Shown: positions 60,227 through 64,000 of the stretch, piece after piece | Position numbering within the stretch: position 1 is the first letter of the stretch | Layout: every line of letters starts with the position of its first letter | Origin: Pseudomonas alkylphenolica | Lineage (GTDB): Bacteria > Pseudomonadota > Gammaproteobacteria > Pseudomonadales > Pseudomonadaceae | Direction: 5' to 3' | NCBI RefSeq assembly: GCF_004025535.1 | Contig: NZ_QJRG01000034.1 | Location: 496,001 to 560,000, forward strand | Length of the DNA stretch: 64,000 nt | Notes under the pieces: generated by a model | What the model was told of the DNA's origin: nothing | What the model saw: the letters and a program-made list of their open reading frames with translations, nothing else | Database searches by the model: none | Position numbers and translations under genes: made by a program

Positions 60227-61606
60227 TTGAGACGAACCACAACCGCAGTACTGGCCCTGTCCATCACCGGGCTGTCCAGCCTTGCCCAGGCCGACGCCGT
60301 GAGCCAGGAATTCATCCCCCTCAGCGTCAAGGGCAGCAGTGCCCAGGCCGACTCCCCGGGTTTTATCGAAGGCCAGCAGCTGGGCGGCTCGACACGCAAC
60401 TGGTACGCCCGTGAACGTGCCACCCGCGCACCGCTGTTCAAGTACTACAAAAGCGACGGCAGCCGCCATGACAGCCACAGCCGCGACAACTGGGTGCAAG
60501 GCACCATCCTCAACTACAGCTCCGGCTTTACCCAAGGCACAGTCGGCATTGCCACCGAAGTGGCGGCCTACAACGCCATTGCCCTGGAACAGGGCCGCGC
60601 CGCCGTCGCCGGACCGAACAACCGTACCCTGACCCACAGCGATGGCGATGTCATCGGCCAGTGGAGCAAGCTCGGCCTGGCCAACGTCAAGGCACGGTTT
60701 TCCAACACCACCCTCACCGCCGGCCGCCAGTCCATCGACACCCCGGTGATCGCCTTCATCGGCAACCGCGCGCTGCCCTCGAGCTTTGAAGGCGTGAGCC
60801 TTCACAGCGCCGAGTTCGACAACCTGTCGTTTGACCTGGGTACCTTCGACCGACTCTCCACCCGTACTGAACAGGGAACCAGCAAGTTTGTTGCCGAGTA
60901 CGGTGATCGGGCCTTCGAAGCCGACCACGTCAACATCGCCGGGGCGAATTACCAGCCGCTGAAGAGCCTGAGAACCAGCCTCTACGTGTCCAATGTCGAA
61001 GACTTGTGGAACCAGTACTATCTCGGCGCCACCCACGAACTGGGCGACAGCGCGGTGCTGAGCCTGACCACCGGCCTGAACTACTACAAAACCCGCGATG
61101 AGGGCAAAAGCAAGCTCGGCGAGATCGACAATGATACCTACAGCCTGTCGCTGGGCCTGACGCATCAGGCCCACAGCCTGACCTTCGCTTATCAGCAGGT
61201 GAACGGTAACGAGTACTTCGACTACCTGCACGACACCAACGCGATCTACCTGGCCAACTCCCTGCTCTCGGACTTCAACGGCCCCAACGAAAAGTCGGTG
61301 CAGATCGGCTACGTGCTGAACATGGCCCAGTACGGCGTACCAGGCCTCAAGTTCAACCTCTACAACGCCCGCGGCTGGGGGATCGATGGCACCCACTACA
61401 ACGGTAGCGGCTATGACGTGAAGAACCTTGACGGGGAGAACCACTACGAGTGGGGTATCGGCACCAGCTACGCGGTGCAAAGCGGCCACCTCAAGGACAC
61501 CACGGTGCGCGCGACCTACACCGCCCACCGGGCCAGCAAGAACCAGGCAGACGGCAGCCTGGATGAGCTGCGCATCGTAACCACCATTCCATTCAACATC
61601 CTTTAA
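60227..61606 (+). CDS. OprD-family outer-membrane porin (OpdP-like)
   Basis: Substrate-specific 18-strand beta-barrel of 459 aa for uptake of small peptides or amino acids. Signal peptide RRTTTAVLALSITGLSSLAQA, then the OprD stretch NWYARERATRAPLFKYYKSD, GFTQGTVGIATEVAAYNAI, RQSIDTPVIAFIGNRALPSS (with the constriction region), and the barrel ends in TTIPFNIL. Position among dpp genes matches P. aeruginosa OpdP, the glycine-glutamate porin; the substrate is inferred. The start is TTG at 60227, with GGGAG 7 nt upstream, which yields a clean signal peptide; the frame is open further to 60089. Confidence 0.9.
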   Translation: MRRTTTAVLALSITGLSSLAQADAVSQEFIPLSVKGSSAQADSPGFIEGQQLGGSTRNWYARERATRAPLFKYYKSDGSRHDSHSRDNWVQGTILNYSSGFTQGTVGIATEVAAYNAIALEQGRAAVAGPNNRTLTHSDGDVIGQWSKLGLANVKARFSNTTLTAGRQSIDTPVIAFIGNRALPSSFEGVSLHSAEFDNLSFDLGTFDRLSTRTEQGTSKFVAEYGDRAFEADHVNIAGANYQPLKSLRTSLYVSNVEDLWNQYYLGATHELGDSAVLSLTTGLNYYKTRDEGKSKLGEIDNDTYSLSLGLTHQAHSLTFAYQQVNGNEYFDYLHDTNAIYLANSLLSDFNGPNEKSVQIGYVLNMAQYGVPGLKFNLYNARGWGIDGTHYNGSGYDVKNLDGENHYEWGIGTSYAVQSGHLKDTTVRATYTAHRASKNQADGSLDELRIVTTIPFNIL

Positions 61607-61680
61607 GCATCGTGCGCCCCGCCGGTTCACCGAATCGGTCGGGGCGGCTACGCTGGCTTAATGGATCGCAGGGAGGTTTC

Positions 61681-63276
61681 ATGACATTGCTACCGCTACA
61701 GGCTGCCCTCGCAGCCATCCTCTTGAGCGCTGCAGCGGGCCTTGCACCCAAGCCGCTGGTGGTCTGTACCGAGGCCAGCCCGGAAGGCTTCGATATCGTC
61801 CAGTACACCACGGCGGTAACCGCCGACGCCTCGGCAGAAACTGTGTTCAACCGCCTGGTCGACTTCAAGCCCGGCACCACCGAGATCCAGCCCGCCCTGG
61901 CCGAGCGCTGGGAAATCAGCGATGACGGCCTGACCTACACTTTCCATCTGCGCACCGGGGTGAAATTCCACTCCACCGACTACTTCACACCGACCCGCGA
62001 GATGAATGCCGACGATGTACTCTGGAGCTTCCGGCGCCAGCTGGACCCGCACCATCCATGGCACAACAAGACCAGCATCGGCTTTCCCTATTTCGAGAGC
62101 ATGGGGTTCAAGGATTTGCTCAAGAGCGTCGAGAAAACCGACGATCACACCGTGGTATTCACCCTCACCCGCCCGGATGCGCCGTTCCTGCCTGACCTGG
62201 CCATGGCCTTCACCTCGATCTACTCCGCCGAGTACGGCGACCAGTTGCTCAAGGCCAACAAGACCGCCGACCTCAACAGCAAGCCTATCGGTACCGGCCC
62301 GTTCATTTTCCAGCGCTACGTCAAGGATGCCCAGGTTCGCTACAAGCCCAACCCCGACTACTTCCGCGGCAAGCCACCGGCCGACGCACTGGTATTCGCC
62401 ATCGCCAGCGACAACAATGTGCGCCTGCAAAAGCTCAAGGCCAACGAGTGCCAGGTGGCGCTCTACCCCAAACCGGACGACGTACCCGGCATCAAGGCCG
62501 ACCCCAGGTTGAAAGTCGCCGAAATGGAGGCGCTGGTCACCGGTTACATCGCCATCAACACCGAGCACAAATACTTGAGCGACGTGCGCGTGCGCAAAGC
62601 CATCAACATGGCCTTCGATCGCCAGACCCACGTCGACCAGTTGTTCGGCAAGGGCAATGCGCTGGTTGGCATCAATCCTTACCCGCCGACCCTGATCGGC
62701 TATAACACCGCCAACCACAACCCGCCGCGCGACCTCGACCAGGCCCGTGCCCTGCTCAAGCAGGCCGGTGTTCCCGAGGGCACCGTGCTGACCCTGTTCA
62801 CCCGCAATGGCGGTGGCCCGACCAACCCCAACCCGCAGTTGAGCGCACAGATGCTTCAGGCCGACCTGGCCAGAATCGGCATCAAAGTCGATATCCGCGT
62901 GATGGAATGGGCCGAAATGCTACGCCGCGCCAAAAAGGGTGAGCACGATCTGGTGTCCAGTGGCTGGGCTGGCGACAACGGCGATCCGGACAACTTCCTG
63001 ACCCCGCTGCTTAGCTGCGATGCAGTGAAAAGCGGGGAGAACTATGCTCGCTGGTGCAATCCGGCATTCCAGGCGTTGATCGACAAGGCCCGCACGGTGA
63101 CCGCCACGGATGAGCGTGCAGCGCTCTATGTAAAGGCGCTGGCGGTGTACGATGAAGACCAACCGTGGATCAGCATGGCGCATCCGAAGATGTTCACTGC
63201 CATGCGTAGCAACGTGGAGGGGTATCACATCAACCCCCTCACCAATAACAACTTCGCCACCACCCGGGTGAAGTAG
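61681..63276 (+). CDS. dipeptide/peptide ABC transporter substrate-binding protein (copy 3)
   Basis: SBP family 5 protein of about 531 aa, more divergent than copies 1 and 2. Seen: LVVCTEASPEGFDIVQYTTA, WEISDDGLTYTFHLRTGVKF, NADDVLWSFRRQLDPHHPWH and GDNGDPDNFLTPLLSCDAV. A GGGAGG lies 5 nt before the ATG, yet the resulting N-terminus (MTLLPLQAALAAILLSAAAG) has no Lys or Arg before the hydrophobic core. An upstream in-frame GTG at 61612 would add an Arg-rich leader but lacks a ribosome site. Downstream of the porin, 72 bp before dppB. Confidence 0.9.
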   Translation: MTLLPLQAALAAILLSAAAGLAPKPLVVCTEASPEGFDIVQYTTAVTADASAETVFNRLVDFKPGTTEIQPALAERWEISDDGLTYTFHLRTGVKFHSTDYFTPTREMNADDVLWSFRRQLDPHHPWHNKTSIGFPYFESMGFKDLLKSVEKTDDHTVVFTLTRPDAPFLPDLAMAFTSIYSAEYGDQLLKANKTADLNSKPIGTGPFIFQRYVKDAQVRYKPNPDYFRGKPPADALVFAIASDNNVRLQKLKANECQVALYPKPDDVPGIKADPRLKVAEMEALVTGYIAINTEHKYLSDVRVRKAINMAFDRQTHVDQLFGKGNALVGINPYPPTLIGYNTANHNPPRDLDQARALLKQAGVPEGTVLTLFTRNGGGPTNPNPQLSAQMLQADLARIGIKVDIRVMEWAEMLRRAKKGEHDLVSSGWAGDNGDPDNFLTPLLSCDAVKSGENYARWCNPAFQALIDKARTVTATDERAALYVKALAVYDEDQPWISMAHPKMFTAMRSNVEGYHINPLTNNNFATTRVK

Positions 63277-63348
63277 AACAAGAACGACCGTCAGGCCCTT
63301 ACCCGGGCCGACGGACATGCCTGACCGGCTGATGAGGTACACCAGAAG

Positions 63349-64000
63349 ATGTTTAGTTTTATTGCCCGGCGCCTGGGACTGCTGATCCCGACCTTTTTCG
63401 GCATCACCTTGTTGACGTTCGCCCTCATCCGCCTGATACCGGGAGACCCGGTGGAAGTGATGATGGGCGAACGCCGGGTCGACCCCGAAATGCACGCTCA
63501 GGCCATGGAGCGCCTGGGGTTGAACAAGCCCCTGCCGGAACAGTACCTGGATTACATTGGCAAGCTGGCCCAGGGTGACCTCGGTGAATCCCTGCGTACC
63601 CGTGAAAGTGTCTGGAACGAGTTCCTGACCCTGTTTCCGGCCACCCTCGAACTGGCGATCGCCGCCTTGTTCTTCGCCGGGGTGATCGGTTTGCTGGCAG
63701 GGGTGATCGCCGCCCTCAAGCGCGGCTCGCTGTTCGATCACGGCGTCATGGGAATCTCGCTGGCCGGCTACTCGATGCCGATCTTCTGGTGGGGCCTGAT
63801 CCTGATCATGTTCTTTTCGGTGAGCCTGGGCTGGACCCCGGTGTCCGGACGCATCGACCTGCTCTACGACATTGAGCCGAAAACCGGTTTCATGCTCATA
63901 GACACCCTGCTCAGTGATGAAGAAGGCGCCTTCAAGGACGCCGTCATGCACCTGATTCTGCCCGCCATCGTGCTTGGCACCATTCCGCTGGCGGTGATCG
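63349..64000 (+). CDS. dppB: dipeptide ABC transporter permease DppB (partial, runs off the window)
   Basis: Inner-membrane permease of the DppBCDF peptide importer. The first 217 residues are present: MFSFIARRLGLLIPTFFGIT with the first membrane segment, LIRLIPGDPVEVMMGER, LNKPLPEQYLDYIGKLAQGD with LGESLRTRESV, then two further membrane segments and the YSMPIFWWGLILIMFF block. The gene continues beyond 64000; dppC, dppD and dppF would be expected next. Confidence 0.95.
   Translation, partial: MFSFIARRLGLLIPTFFGITLLTFALIRLIPGDPVEVMMGERRVDPEMHAQAMERLGLNKPLPEQYLDYIGKLAQGDLGESLRTRESVWNEFLTLFPATLELAIAALFFAGVIGLLAGVIAALKRGSLFDHGVMGISLAGYSMPIFWWGLILIMFFSVSLGWTPVSGRIDLLYDIEPKTGFMLIDTLLSDEEGAFKDAVMHLILPAIVLGTIPLAVI

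Overview
The window is chromosomal DNA of a Pseudomonas, most like the P. putida group. The evidence is uniformly high GC, dense housekeeping genes, gene blocks typical of the genus (pepA-holC-valS, murA-hisG-hisD-hisC, mla/ttg2, kds-lpt-rpoN-ptsN-rapZ-ptsO, fagA-fumC-sodA, mreBCD-maf-rng, gatCAB, roxSR, dpp), and GCGGG...CCCGCTCCCACAG-type REP palindromes. I see no rRNA, tRNA, CRISPR array, insertion sequence or prophage. Both ends cut a gene: lptF at the left, dppB at the right.

Layout. 1-3.5 kb: lptF, divergent from pepA-holC-unknown ORF. 3.5-7.5 kb: valS and rlmF, with a heptamer repeat and a REP pair between genes. 7.5-13.4 kb: two nucleoid proteins head to head (HU type hupN and ndpA/yejK), a GIY-YIG protein, an NTF2-like protein, an MFS/GntR pair and a secreted phosphatase-family protein. 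13.4-21.4 kb, minus strand: hisC, hisD, hisG, murA, ibaG and mlaBCDEF (outer-membrane lipid asymmetry). 21.6-28.6 kb, plus strand: kdsD, kdsC, lptC, lptA, lptB (LPS core sugar synthesis and LPS export), then rpoN, hpf, ptsN, rapZ, ptsO (sigma-54 and nitrogen-type PTS). 28.6-32.4 kb, minus strand: a ZIP metal transporter and the iron-starvation group fagA-fumC-orfX-sodA, with a near-consensus Fur box on the promoter. 32.5-36.8 kb: pmbA/tldE, darP, tldD and a nitrilase-family amidase. 36.9-45.7 kb, minus strand: yhdP, rng, maf, mreD, mreC, mreB. 45.9-51.0 kb, plus strand: gatCAB, an RlpA-like lipoprotein, a CaCA cation antiporter and a CMD-family protein. 51-55.4 kb, minus strand: aroP-like permease, AEC transporter, roxR, roxS. 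55.6-64 kb, plus strand: a SIMPL-domain protein and a peptide-uptake locus of three substrate-binding proteins, an OprD-family porin and dppB.

The main theme is the cell envelope: LPS transport at both 0-1 and 21-25 kb, phospholipid transport (mla, yhdP), murein precursor synthesis (murA) and cell shape (mre). A second theme is metabolic control (rpoN/PTS-Ntr, Fur, redox RoxSR, probable Hfq/Crc control of peptide uptake).

I did not find a clearly undescribed system; this is conserved core genome. The points most worth a second look are probable AUU start codons for mreC and for the CaCA antiporter, a Gln in place of the usual Glu in the antiporter's first alpha repeat, AAnAAnAA-type motifs just upstream of three successive dpp-locus genes, the GCTTGNN heptamer array in front of valS, the Fur box overlapping the fagA promoter, and a substrate-binding protein whose apparent signal peptide lacks positive charges. 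Nearly all long ORFs antisense to real genes are GC-driven shadows and are left out.
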